NCBI RefSeq assembly: GCF_009708215.1
Contig: NZ_CP046175.1
Span: 4,712,001-4,776,000 of the forward strand
Length of the DNA stretch: 64,000 nucleotides
Direction: 5' to 3'
Origin: Occultella kanbiaonis
Lineage (GTDB): Bacteria > Actinomycetota > Actinomycetes > Actinomycetales > Beutenbergiaceae
Shown piece after piece: positions 8,934-17,470 of this stretch (the stretch's first letter is position 1; every line of letters starts with the position of its first letter). Under the pieces are notes generated by a model that did no database searches, was not told where the DNA came from, and saw only the letters and a program-made list of their open reading frames with translations. The translations under genes were made by a program, and so were the position numbers.

Positions 8934-11243
8934 ATGGACGACACCACCACGACCGGCACCGGCGGCCCCGGTTCGACCACCGGTGCTGTCCCGTCGGGTC
9001 CGGGTGTGGCGCTCGCGTCCCGGATGCATCTGTCTCTGGCGGACCTGATGGCGGGGTCGCTGGATGATCAGTTGATCGCGATCGAGGCCCTCACGCAGGG
9101 CATCGCGACCGCGGATCCGGTCACCGAGTCCGACCGGTATGGGTCCCGGTTCCTGGGCCACGCGGCGCTGCGGACGCACCTGATCACGCAGGCGTTGACC
9201 GGTGCCCAGCTGGACTGGATGGGCCTGGAGTCCGAGGCCGGGACCTGGGACACCAGCAAGGGATTGCGCACCTATCCGCATTACGTGGCCAAGACCTACG
9301 GCATCAGCGGTGCCAGCGCCCGCCGGATGTCGACCCTGGCCACCGGGCTACGCAACAGTCTGCCCGCGACCCGGACCTGGCTACGGACCGGAAAGATCGG
9401 CATCGACCAGGCCCAGATCCTGCTCAAGGCCACCACCACCCAAGCCGCCGTCGACGGCCTGCAATACCCCGCCACCCCCACCAACCCCAACACAGCCGAG
9501 GCGAGCACCGACGGCAGCACCAGCACCGACGGCAGCGATGGCACCGACGCGACCGCGGCCAGCGACCCCACCGAGGGCGCCGACGCCACCGAGTCCGTCG
9601 AGGCCACCGACGCCACGACAGGCAGCGCCGACGCCAGCGACGCCACCCCCGAAGCCGAGCCCGACGACGACGCGACCCCCGACCGTGCTGGGCGGGTGCA
9701 GACGGTGGAGGAGTTCCTACTCGCCAACGCCGCCACCCGCTCGCCGGAGGACCTGCGCAGGCTGGTCGATCACTTCGTCGCGATCGCCGACCCCGACGCC
9801 ACCGACAAGGCCCACCACGCCGCCTCCGACCGCGAATACCTCAACATCGACCGCACCATGGACGGCTACCACCTCGCCGGATTCCTCACCCTCGAACACG
9901 GCCAATACGTACGCACCGCACTCGAAGCGATCATGGGCAAGCCCGCCGCCGGAGAGACCCGCACCTCCTCCCAACGCCGCGCCCAAGCCCTCAGCGACCT
10001 CGCCCACACCGCCCTGGACCACGGCAAAGTCGGCACCTCCGGATCCGTCCGACCCCACCTCGGCGTCCTCATCAACTACCCCGAATTCCTCGACATCATC
10101 ACCACCACCGAAACCACCGAAGCCGCAACTGGAGCCGGAGCAGCCGGAACCGAAGACTCGGCAGCTGACGAGGGGCCCGACGCAGCCGAGGCAGCCAGCC
10201 CGACGGCGCCCCCGCAGCCGATCACCGAACCCCTACCCGGCCTGGACACCACCACCGACCCGACCGATGACCCGGCCGACCACAGCCCGCGCAGCAACGC
10301 CGGCCCGACCACAACGGACACGGCAGCCCGTCCGGCGAACGAGCCCGGCACGCCCGCGCAAGCACCCACTGTCGCGAACCCGGCCACTCCGGCAGGCGGG
10401 CCCGGCGCTTCCGCGCAAGCGCCCACCCCGACGAACCCGGCCACCCCGGTAGGCGAGCCCGGCGCTTCCGCGCAAGCACCGACCCCGGCGACCGGGCACG
10501 AACCCGAGGACTCCACACCTACGGCGAGCAACACGAGCCCTCCCGGGCAAGCACCCGCCCCCTCGCCCACGTCGGAGGCCACCGGTCTGCCCGACTGCCA
10601 ATCGCGGGCCGTCGGAGCACTCGGCCAACCCACCAGCGGCACCGCCGTGCCCGGCACCAACAGCACCGCCCTGCCCGGCACCAACGGCACGGCCCTGCCC
10701 AGCATCGCCGTGCCCGGCATCGCCGTGCCCGGCATCGCCGTGCCCGGCATCGCCGTGCCCGGCATCGCCGTGCCCAGCATCGCCGTACCCGGTGGCGGGC
10801 GGGACTGGGCCGCGTTACTCGCCGCGGGACCAGCCACCTTCACCGACAACACCGGACCCGTCCCCCGCGACCTGCTCGACCGCATCATCGGCTGCTCCGG
10901 CGAGACCTACCGCATCATCTTCGGACCCGACAACGAAATCCTCAACCACGGCCGAGCCCACCGCCTCTACACCGCCGCCCAACGCCGCGCCATCATCGCC
11001 CGCGACCGCCACTGCGTCTACCACAACTGCACCGCCCCACCCGAACGCTGCGAAACCCACCACGGCACCAAACACTGGGCCGACGGCGGCAACACCGACC
11101 TCCACGACGCCGGCCTCGCCTGCTACTACCACCACCACTGGATCCACACCCACAACATCACCATGACCCGACACAACGGAAAATGGCACTTCTACCGACC
11201 CGACGGCACCGAAATCCACCCCACCAACCCGCCCTGGAACTGA
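8934..11243 (+). CDS. DUF222 / HNH endonuclease domain protein (13E12-type) with repeat linkers
   Basis: A 769-residue protein. A DUF222 domain fills about the first 170 residues and resumes after an acidic Asp/Ala/Thr-rich insert (about 180-250), ending near residue 400. A long Ala/Pro/Thr linker (about 400-620) follows, then an HNH nuclease domain at the C-terminus with RDRHCVYHNC, ERCETHHGTKHWADGG and a final YYHHHWIH. The HNH Cys and His residues are intact. Proteins of this family occur in many copies in actinobacterial genomes and were described as 13E12 repeats; their role is unresolved. The linker carries 19-residue repeats and a run of AVPGI pentapeptides, making this copy unusually long. 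Start ATG has GGGAGG nine bases upstream. A hairpin terminator overlaps the stop. Confidence 0.9.
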   Translation: MDDTTTTGTGGPGSTTGAVPSGPGVALASRMHLSLADLMAGSLDDQLIAIEALTQGIATADPVTESDRYGSRFLGHAALRTHLITQALTGAQLDWMGLESEAGTWDTSKGLRTYPHYVAKTYGISGASARRMSTLATGLRNSLPATRTWLRTGKIGIDQAQILLKATTTQAAVDGLQYPATPTNPNTAEASTDGSTSTDGSDGTDATAASDPTEGADATESVEATDATTGSADASDATPEAEPDDDATPDRAGRVQTVEEFLLANAATRSPEDLRRLVDHFVAIADPDATDKAHHAASDREYLNIDRTMDGYHLAGFLTLEHGQYVRTALEAIMGKPAAGETRTSSQRRAQALSDLAHTALDHGKVGTSGSVRPHLGVLINYPEFLDIITTTETTEAATGAGAAGTEDSAADEGPDAAEAASPTAPPQPITEPLPGLDTTTDPTDDPADHSPRSNAGPTTTDTAARPANEPGTPAQAPTVANPATPAGGPGASAQAPTPTNPATPVGEPGASAQAPTPATGHEPEDSTPTASNTSPPGQAPAPSPTSEATGLPDCQSRAVGALGQPTSGTAVPGTNSTALPGTNGTALPSIAVPGIAVPGIAVPGIAVPGIAVPSIAVPGGGRDWAALLAAGPATFTDNTGPVPRDLLDRIIGCSGETYRIIFGPDNEILNHGRAHRLYTAAQRRAIIARDRHCVYHNCTAPPERCETHHGTKHWADGGNTDLHDAGLACYYHHHWIHTHNITMTRHNGKWHFYRPDGTEIHPTNPPWN
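10340..10500 (+). repeat. 57-bp (19-residue) tandem repeats in the HNH linker
   Basis: The block CGCGCAAGC recurs at 10355, 10412 and 10469, exactly 57 bases apart. It encodes near-identical 19-residue units of the form ASAQAPTPTNPATPVGEPG. The repeats are in frame and extend the disordered linker between the DUF222 and HNH domains. Confidence 0.85.
10702..10791 (+). repeat. 15-bp repeats encoding AVPGI pentapeptides
   Basis: Six consecutive 15-base units of the form GCATCGCCGTGCCCG run from 10702 to 10791 and encode (IAVPG)n with single-base variants. The preceding 70 bases encode degenerate relatives (TAVPGTN, TALPGTN). The peptide resembles elastin-like VPG repeats. Copy number is likely to vary by slippage. 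Confidence 0.9.
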
Positions 11244-11267
11244 CGCGGTGCGTCAGGACCGCGTCAG
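11240..11267 (+). terminator. Terminator of the DUF222-HNH gene
   Basis: Perfect 10-base arms CTGACGCGGT (11240-11249) and ACCGCGTCAG (11258-11267) with an 8-base loop. The hairpin includes the stop codon. No U tract follows, as is common for GC-rich actinobacterial terminators. Confidence 0.7.
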
Positions 11268-11388
11268 AGGGATCCGTTGGCGCGGCTCGGGGGCAGCACA
11301 GCTGGATCCACGCGCCACCGCCACGCCCGAGGTGCGCCGTTCGTCCGTTGGACACCATCTGGATGCAGGTTGTCTCTACCTTGTCCCT

Positions 11389-12792
11389 ATGGACGAGACG
11401 AACAAGGCGGTGTCGCCTGCGCCAGGTGCCTCGAGCATCGACAGCGATCCGAAGGCGCCGCCGAGCCGGATCCTGACCTGGCCGGTGACCGCCTGGGCGC
11501 TCTGGGACTGGGGCTCCGCAGCGTTCAACGCTGTGATCACCACGTTCGTCTTCACTGTCTACATCACCTCGGACGCGTTCGGCCCGGGTGCGGAGTCCAC
11601 GCTCGGATGGGTCCTCGCCGGAGCGGGTGTGCTGATCGCACTGTTCGCTCCCATCACGGGCCAGAGCGCAGACCGGGCGGGTCGACGCACCCTGTGGCTG
11701 ACGGTCAACACTCTGCTCGTCGTGATCGCCTCGGCCGGGTTGTTCTTCGTCCAGCCCGCGCCCGAGTACCTCTGGCTCGGCCTGCTCCTCCTCGCCGGCG
11801 GCAACATCGCGTTCGAGTTCGCCTCCGTCAACTACAACGCCATGCTCAACGAGATCTCGACGGCGAGTACCGTGGGCCGGGTGTCCGGGCTCGGCTGGGG
11901 ACTGGGCTACATCGGCGGGATCGTGCTGCTGCTGATGGTCTACTTCGGCCTGATCAACCCCGACGTGGGCGTCTTCGGCATCACTGGCGAGAACGGCATG
12001 GACGTCCGCGTCACCATGCTCCTGTGTGCCGTCTGGACGCTGCTGTTCTCGATCCCGGTGATCCTGACGATCCGGGACAAGCCCAAGACCGGCGCCGCGC
12101 GAGCTCCCCGACCCGGTCTCATCGAGTCCTACCGCCTGCTCTTCCGCACGATCGCCGACCTTTGGCGTGCAGACAGGAACACCGTCTTCTTCCTGATCGC
12201 CTCGGCCGTGTTCCGCGACGGCTTGGCCGGCGTGTTCACGTTCGGCGGGGTGATCGCGGCCGGAGTGTTCGGGTTCAGCGCCGGGCAGGTGATCATCTTC
12301 GGTGTCGTGGCGAACGTCGTCGCCGGGGTCGCCACGATCGCGTTCGGCGCCCTGGACGACCTGCTCGGCCCGAAGCGCGTGATCCTGCTGTCGCTGACGT
12401 CCATGATCATCGCCGGCACCCTGATCTTCTTCTTCCACTCCGGCGGCACCAGGGTGTTCTGGATCCTCGGGTTGATCCTGTGCATCTTCGTCGGGCCGGC
12501 CCAGTCCGCCTCGCGCACGTTCCTGGCCAGACTCATCCCCGCGGGACGCGAGGGTGAGGTGTTCGGCCTCTATGCCACGACAGGGCGAGCGGTCAGTTTC
12601 ATGGCGCCCGCCGCGTTCTCAACCGCGATCGTGGTGGGCGTCGCCGTGACCGGGCTGTCGAGGGATGAGGCTCAGTACTGGGGCATCCTCGGCATCATCC
12701 TGGTGCTGCTCGTCGGCCTGCTGCTGCTCATCCGGGTGCGCCCGCGCGAGCACCACGACACCGCCCTCGATCAGCCGCCGGTCACGAGCTGA
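11389..12792 (+). CDS. MFS transporter, UMF1 / Atg22-like family
   Basis: A 467-residue integral membrane transporter with about 12 hydrophobic helices. The N-terminal signature VTAWALWDWGSAAFNAVITT is characteristic of the UMF1/Atg22-like branch of the major facilitator superfamily, proposed to export amino acids or other small solutes. DRAGRRTLWL after helix 2 is the MFS loop motif. The ATG at 11389 is preferred over an upstream GTG at 11248, because the extra 47 residues are not MFS-like. There is no Shine-Dalgarno site before the ATG, and a TACCTT at 11377-11382 would place the transcript start at or beside the ATG, so a leaderless mRNA is possible. Substrate unknown. Confidence 0.88.
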   Translation: MDETNKAVSPAPGASSIDSDPKAPPSRILTWPVTAWALWDWGSAAFNAVITTFVFTVYITSDAFGPGAESTLGWVLAGAGVLIALFAPITGQSADRAGRRTLWLTVNTLLVVIASAGLFFVQPAPEYLWLGLLLLAGGNIAFEFASVNYNAMLNEISTASTVGRVSGLGWGLGYIGGIVLLLMVYFGLINPDVGVFGITGENGMDVRVTMLLCAVWTLLFSIPVILTIRDKPKTGAARAPRPGLIESYRLLFRTIADLWRADRNTVFFLIASAVFRDGLAGVFTFGGVIAAGVFGFSAGQVIIFGVVANVVAGVATIAFGALDDLLGPKRVILLSLTSMIIAGTLIFFFHSGGTRVFWILGLILCIFVGPAQSASRTFLARLIPAGREGEVFGLYATTGRAVSFMAPAAFSTAIVVGVAVTGLSRDEAQYWGILGIILVLLVGLLLLIRVRPREHHDTALDQPPVTS

Positions 12793-12799
12793 CGGCACC

Positions 12800-12817
12800 A
12801 CCGCACCCGGGTGCGGT
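12800..12817. terminator. Bidirectional terminator between MFS and SDR genes
   Basis: ACCGCACCC and GGGTGCGGT form a perfect 18-base palindrome eight bases after the MFS stop, in the gap between two convergent genes. It can serve both directions. Confidence 0.6.
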
Positions 12818-12857
12818 CCTGCGCGAGACCTGGAGTGTGGACGCGACGTCCCAGCGG

Positions 12858-13646
12858 TCAGACCCAGTCCGTGATCTCGAGACGGCGCCCGGCTTGCGGT
12901 CCCGCTGCCGCTCGGGCGCGCAGATCATCGACCGTGTCCAGGCCAGCCCTCAGGTAGCAGCCGGAGAGGTTGTCCAGTTCCCCCGCCGCGATGGCCGTCA
13001 CGATCCCTGCCACGGCCTCGGGTGGGGTCCAGTCGGTCCGGTCCGCGTGCATCCGCATCCCGGTGGACATGTCGGTCGGGACCACACCCGGCGCCACCTC
13101 GAACGCCCGCAAGCCGCGCGAGAAGCCGGCCGCGTGCAACCCGCCACCGATGCGGAAGAGTGCCGTCTTGGCCGCGTTGTAGGAGCTCAACTCGGCGAAG
13201 TCGCGGGTGCCCGCCCCGGAGTTGAGGTCCACGACCCGCCCGCCGCCGCGACTCAGCATCCCCGGCACGACGGCCCGAGCCAGCAGGAACGGCCCGTACA
13301 CGTCCGTGATGAGAACCTCTCGCCACTGGTCGGGATCCGCCTCCCAGAGCGGCACCTCGGCATCCACCAGGCCGGCGTTGTTGACCAGCAGGTCCACCCT
13401 CCCGAGGGCATACTCGGCCTCGGCGACGGCGGCATCGACGGCGACGCGATCGGTCACGTCCGCTGCCAGCACCACCGCACGACGACCACGGGACTCGACC
13501 TCCTCGGCCACGCCCGTCAGCCGGTCGACGTCCCGAGCGAGCAGCGCCACATCCAGCCCTGCGTCGGCCAAGCCGAGGGCAAGGTGGCGTCCGATGCCCC
13601 GGCTCGCGCCGGTGATCAGGGCGGTACGTGCGGCAGTTGGATCCAT
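12858..13646 (-). CDS. SDR family NAD(P)-dependent oxidoreductase
   Basis: A 262-residue classical short-chain dehydrogenase/reductase. It has the cofactor motif TGASRGIG (12-19), NNAG (about 88), a catalytic SSYNAAK motif (Tyr and Lys four apart) and the downstream PGVVPTDM loop. The Arg after TGAS suggests NADP(H) preference, as in many SDRs, but this is inference. The start ATG has a GAGG a few bases upstream; in-frame codons further upstream run into the divergent cupin gene and are rejected. The substrate cannot be predicted. It is divergent from the cupin gene, with a perfect palindrome between them, so the two are probably co-controlled. Confidence 0.9.
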   Translation of the reverse strand: MDPTAARTALITGASRGIGRHLALGLADAGLDVALLARDVDRLTGVAEEVESRGRRAVVLAADVTDRVAVDAAVAEAEYALGRVDLLVNNAGLVDAEVPLWEADPDQWREVLITDVYGPFLLARAVVPGMLSRGGGRVVDLNSGAGTRDFAELSSYNAAKTALFRIGGGLHAAGFSRGLRAFEVAPGVVPTDMSTGMRMHADRTDWTPPEAVAGIVTAIAAGELDNLSGCYLRAGLDTVDDLRARAAAGPQAGRRLEITDWV

Positions 13647-13662
13647 GCCCTCATCGTGCCAT

Positions 13663-13693
13663 TGCCAACGCCTCGCCTGGCGCGGCGTTGGCA
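13663..13693. promoter_or_regulatory. Palindromic operator candidate between SDR and cupin genes
   Basis: TGCCAACGCC (13663-13672) and GGCGTTGGCA (13684-13693) are perfect 10-base inverted arms with an 11-base spacer. They lie in the 58-base gap between two divergent start codons. The size and symmetry suit a dimeric repressor or activator controlling both genes. No regulator gene is adjacent. Confidence 0.6.
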
Positions 13694-13704
13694 GACTATG
13701 GGCC

Positions 13705-14067
13705 ATGACAGAAGACGCGGTGGACCTCAACGCGAAGTTCGATCTCTTCGCCGAGCCTTGGTCGCCCAAACTCGTCGCGCGCCTGAACGACTACGAGGTC
13801 AAGCTGGTCCGGATCAAGGGCGACTTCGTCTGGCACACCCACGATGAGACCGATGAGTTGTTCCTCGTGCTGGACGGGCTGCTCACCATCCAACTGCGGG
13901 ACCGGGACGTCGTCCTCGGCCCCGGCCAGCTCTTCGTCGTGCCGCGAGGGGTCGAGCACTGCCCGCGCGCCGACGCGGAGGTCAAGGCACTGCTGCTGGA
14001 GCCCGCCGGGGTCGTCAACACCGGCAATGCCGGGGGCGACCTGACGTCCGTGGTCGAGCAGATCTGA
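13705..14067 (+). CDS. Cupin domain protein
   Basis: A 120-residue single-domain cupin. Motif 1 is GDFVWHTHDETDELFLVLDG (His and Glu metal ligands) and motif 2 is GPGQLFVVPRGVEHCP (final His). Both are intact, so a mononuclear metal site is expected. Stand-alone cupins of this type act as small isomerases, dioxygenases or binding proteins; which applies here is unknown. The ATG at 13705 is the only start giving a normal cupin length. The gene is divergent from an SDR oxidoreductase, suggesting a shared small pathway. Its last codons form the first unit of a 20-base tandem repeat. Confidence 0.9.
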   Translation: MTEDAVDLNAKFDLFAEPWSPKLVARLNDYEVKLVRIKGDFVWHTHDETDELFLVLDGLLTIQLRDRDVVLGPGQLFVVPRGVEHCPRADAEVKALLLEPAGVVNTGNAGGDLTSVVEQI

Positions 14068-14120
14068 GCCGTGACAGGCAGACCTGAGCCGTGGCGGGCA
14101 GATCTAAGCCGTGGTCAGCA
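14061..14120. repeat. 20-bp tandem repeat, three copies, overlapping the cupin stop
   Basis: Units GATCTGAGCCGTGACAGGCA, GACCTGAGCCGTGGCGGGCA and GATCTAAGCCGTGGTCAGCA start at 14061, 14081 and 14101, exactly 20 bases apart. The first overlaps the stop codon of the cupin gene. It looks like slippage duplication of a gene end. Confidence 0.85.
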
Positions 14121-14197
14121 CGTGCGACGAAACGCCGAAGGGCGCCCCACGACCCTCACGGCCGTAGGACGCCCACCGGTCGGCGGCGCGAGTGAAC

Positions 14198-16513
14198 TCA
14201 GTTCGCCGCGATCTGCTCCGCTTCGCGTTCGGCCTGAGCCTCGTTGGCGGCGTCCACCTTCGACGCACGCAGCCGAGAGGCGACGATCGCGCCGAACGCG
14301 ATCAGGGCGGCCGCCGTGGCGATCGCGATCCGGACCACGTGGTTGGCGTCGGCCGGGACACTCATGACGACCACGGCGGGTGCGATCAGCACCGAGACCA
14401 GGTTCATCACCTTGATCAGCGGGTTGATGGCCGGGCCGGCGGTGTCCTTGAACGGGTCACCGACCGTGTCACCGATGACCACCGCGGCGTGCGCCTCGGA
14501 GTTCTTGCCGCCGTAGTGGCCGTCCTCGACGATCTTCTTGGCGTTGTCCCAGGCACCTCCGGAGTTCGCGAGGAACACCGCCATCAGCACCCCGGCACCG
14601 ATCGCACCCCCGAGGAACCCGGCGAGCGCACCGACACCCAGGCCGAACCCGACGGCGATCGGCGCGAACGCGGCCAGCAGACCCGGCGTCGCCAGTTCCC
14701 GCAGCGAGTCGCGGGTGCAGATGTCCACGACCTTGCCGTACTCCGGTCGTGTCTCGCCGGTCATGATGCCGGGGAAGTCCCGGAACTGACGGCGCACCTC
14801 GAACACGATCGCCCCGGCCGCGCGGGTCACGGCGTCGATCGCCAGCCCGGAGAACAGAAACACCGTCGCAGCCCCGAGGATCAGGCCGACCAGCGTGATC
14901 GGGGAGACGATCTCGTAGTTCAGCATCGCCGCGACGAGGTCGTTCCCGCGCGCTGCCGGGTCGAAGTCGATGTCCGCCAGGGCAGTGTTCACCGCGTCGC
15001 CGTAGGAGCCGAAGAGTGCGGTCGCCGCGAGCACGGCGGTCGCGATCGCGATCCCCTTGGTGATGGCCTTCGTGGTGTTCCCGACGGCGTCCAGGTCGGT
15101 CAGGATCTTGGCGCCCTCCTCGTCGACGTCACCGGACATCTCGGCGATGCCCTGCGCGTTGTCGCTGACGGGCCCGAACGTGTCCATCGCGACGATCACA
15201 CCGACGGTCGTGAGCAGGCCACAACCCGCGAGCGCGATCAGGAACAGCGAGAGCCAGATGGAGCCGCCTGCTAGCAGGAACAGCCCACACATGGCGGCCG
15301 CGATGATCCCGGCCGTGTACACGGCCGACTCGAACCCGACGCCGATGCCGGACAGCACCACGGTGGCGGCGCCGGTCCGCGAGGTGGCTGCCACGTGCTT
15401 GGTCGGCTTTGACGTGGTGCCGGTGAAGTACCCGGTCACGGCCAGGATGATCCCGGCCAGGACCACGCCGACCAGCACTGCCGCGGCCGTTACGAGCCGC
15501 GGGTCGCCGGCGTGCTCGGCGAGGTCGGCGCTGACGCCGGGGATCGCCGCGAAGGTCGACGGCAGGTAGATGAACGCCGCCACGGCCGCGAGGCCGGCGC
15601 CGACGAGAGCGGACACGTAGAAGCCGCGATAGATCGCCCGCAACCCGCTCTCGGTGCCGCGGACACGCGTGATCGCCACGCCGAGCACGGCCACGATCGC
15701 CCCGATCGCGGTCACGATGAGCGGGAACACGAGCCCCTGCTCACCCATGGTCGCCTTCCCCAGGATGAGCGCGGCAACCAGCATCACGGCGTAGGACTCG
15801 AACAGATCCGCGGCCATGCCGGCACAGTCGCCGACGTTGTCACCGACGTTGTCCGCGATGGTGGCGGCGTTGCGCGGGTCATCCTCGGGGATGCCCTTCT
15901 CGACCTTGCCGACCAGGTCCGCACCGACGTCGGCGGCCTTCGTGAAGATGCCGCCGCCGACGCGCATGAACATCGCCAGCAGCGCCGCGCCGAAGCCGAA
16001 GCCCTCCAGCACCGCGGGCGCATCGCCGCGGAAGCTGAGCACCACGGCCGCAGCGCCGAGCAGACCGAGGCCCACCACGCTCATGCCGACCACGCCGCCG
16101 GTGCGGAACGCGATGCGCGCCCCCTCGGCGCGTCCGTTCGCCCCGGTGGCGGCGGCAGCGACGCGCAGGTTCGCGCGGGTCGCGAGCCACATGCCGAGGT
16201 AACCGATCGCGGCGGAGAAACCCGCCCCGAACAGGAACGCGACCGACCGCCCGATCTTGATGGCGCCGTCGCCTGGTAGCAGGAACAACAACCCGAACAC
16301 GACCACGGCGAAGATCGCCAGTGTTCGGAACTGCCGGCTCAGATACGCCGAGGCCCCCTCTTGGATAGCGGCGGCGATCTCCTGCATTTTCGGCGTTCCC
16401 TCACCGGCAGCGAGAACCTGCTTCCGCAGGATCACCGCCAGGACCAGCGAGAGAACACCGATGACAGCGATCACCGACACAATGACAACGCTCGTGTTTC
16501 CGAGCTCGAGCAT
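14198..16513 (-). CDS. hppA: Proton-pumping membrane pyrophosphatase, K+-insensitive type
   Basis: A 771-residue membrane pyrophosphatase that couples hydrolysis of PPi to proton export, with about 16 helices. The substrate site DVGADLVGKVEKGIPEDDPR contains the D-x7-K-x-E signature, followed by NVGDNVGDCAGMAADLFESY. Near the C-terminus, VVIGDTVGDPFKDTAGPAIN is the second conserved metal and PPi block. The segment GNTTKAITKG has Lys where potassium-dependent enzymes have Ala, the family's marker for potassium independence. The ATG at 16513 has GAGGAGG four bases upstream; a longer upstream frame is rejected. The gene stands alone between the cupin and nrdG. It recovers energy from biosynthetic PPi, useful under low-energy or anaerobic conditions. 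Confidence 0.96.
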   Translation of the reverse strand: MLELGNTSVVIVSVIAVIGVLSLVLAVILRKQVLAAGEGTPKMQEIAAAIQEGASAYLSRQFRTLAIFAVVVFGLLFLLPGDGAIKIGRSVAFLFGAGFSAAIGYLGMWLATRANLRVAAAATGANGRAEGARIAFRTGGVVGMSVVGLGLLGAAAVVLSFRGDAPAVLEGFGFGAALLAMFMRVGGGIFTKAADVGADLVGKVEKGIPEDDPRNAATIADNVGDNVGDCAGMAADLFESYAVMLVAALILGKATMGEQGLVFPLIVTAIGAIVAVLGVAITRVRGTESGLRAIYRGFYVSALVGAGLAAVAAFIYLPSTFAAIPGVSADLAEHAGDPRLVTAAAVLVGVVLAGIILAVTGYFTGTTSKPTKHVAATSRTGAATVVLSGIGVGFESAVYTAGIIAAAMCGLFLLAGGSIWLSLFLIALAGCGLLTTVGVIVAMDTFGPVSDNAQGIAEMSGDVDEEGAKILTDLDAVGNTTKAITKGIAIATAVLAATALFGSYGDAVNTALADIDFDPAARGNDLVAAMLNYEIVSPITLVGLILGAATVFLFSGLAIDAVTRAAGAIVFEVRRQFRDFPGIMTGETRPEYGKVVDICTRDSLRELATPGLLAAFAPIAVGFGLGVGALAGFLGGAIGAGVLMAVFLANSGGAWDNAKKIVEDGHYGGKNSEAHAAVVIGDTVGDPFKDTAGPAINPLIKVMNLVSVLIAPAVVVMSVPADANHVVRIAIATAAALIAFGAIVASRLRASKVDAANEAQAEREAEQIAAN

Positions 16514-16690
16514 CCGTCCTCCTCGACGAACTACGCACAGGTCCCCAGGCATCCGTGTCGCCTCGGGCTGAGCGAGAGTCTAGCCAACAGGGGCGATGCC
16601 ATGAGCCACTCGGGTGCTCGGCCCGCCCACCCATGGCACCGCCCCCGGGCGCCAGGCGCGAGGCCAGCGCGCCCCACCCCCGGCCCTGCC

Positions 16691-17470
16691 TCAGCCCGAC
16701 CGCACCTCGAACCGTTCGAACCCGACCTCGCCGACCGCCTCGGCGAGGCGGGCGAACCGCTCCTCCCAGCCGACGCCGTCGGCCGCGAACTCCTCCCGCG
16801 TCCCCTCGGGCCGGGCGCGCTGCAGGGCGTAGTGGCGCACGCCTGCGGCGTGCAGCCGCCGGGCCAGGGCGAGGACGTCGACGGCGGAGCCCGGGTGGGT
16901 AGTGGTGCGCACCTCCGCGTCGGCGCCGGAGGCCAGGGCCACGTCCAGGCTGCGCCAGGCCGCGGCCCCGCCGCCGGTGCGGATCACGTCCGGGTACCCG
17001 TCGGGCTCGGCCTTGATGTCGAGGCCGATCCAGTCGACGGACCCGGCGACGGCGGCCAGCCGGCTCGGGTACGCGCCCGACGTGTGCAGTCCGACGCCGA
17101 ACCCGAGGCCGCGCACGGCTTCGATCGCACCGCCGAGGGCCAGCTGGCGGGTGGGCTCGCCGCCGGAGAAGACGACGCCGTCGAGCAGGCCGACGCGACC
17201 GGCCAGGAACTCGAGCACGTCCTGCCAAGCGTGCAGGCCCGGGGTGCGGGTGGGGATCAGGTCAGGGTTGTGGCAGTACGCGCAGTTCCACGGGCAACCC
17301 TGCAGGAACACGGTCGCGACGAGGCGCCCGGGCCAGTCGCACCCGGACATCCGGGTCAACCCGGCCACCTGCAGGCCCGCCGCCCGCGCGCCCGGGCGAG
17401 TGGGCGCCGTCGGGCCGTCCACCCCGGCCGGACTCACTGCGCCCCGGCGAGCGATCGACGTCGTGCTCAC
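16691..17470 (-). CDS. nrdG: Anaerobic ribonucleotide reductase activase (radical SAM)
   Basis: A 259-residue radical SAM enzyme that installs the glycyl radical on NrdD. The cluster motif is C-x3-C-x2-C at Cys59, Cys63 and Cys66 (GCPWNCAYCHNPDL), with Phe replaced by Trp in the loop. FSGGEP follows as the SAM-binding GGE motif. The N-terminal 40 residues are an Ala/Gly/Arg-rich extension absent from short NrdG proteins. The start GTG overlaps the nrdD stop (GTGA), so synthesis is coupled to its substrate protein. It is co-transcribed behind nrdD under the predicted NrdR boxes. Confidence 0.94.
   Translation of the reverse strand: MSTTSIARRGAVSPAGVDGPTAPTRPGARAAGLQVAGLTRMSGCDWPGRLVATVFLQGCPWNCAYCHNPDLIPTRTPGLHAWQDVLEFLAGRVGLLDGVVFSGGEPTRQLALGGAIEAVRGLGFGVGLHTSGAYPSRLAAVAGSVDWIGLDIKAEPDGYPDVIRTGGGAAAWRSLDVALASGADAEVRTTTHPGSAVDVLALARRLHAAGVRHYALQRARPEGTREEFAADGVGWEERFARLAEAVGEVGFERFEVRSG

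Noticed and set aside
8934-11243. DUF222-HNH gene as part of a mobile element
   Set aside because: No transposase, terminal inverted repeat, target duplication or intron structure is visible around it. The HNH domain alone does not indicate mobility.
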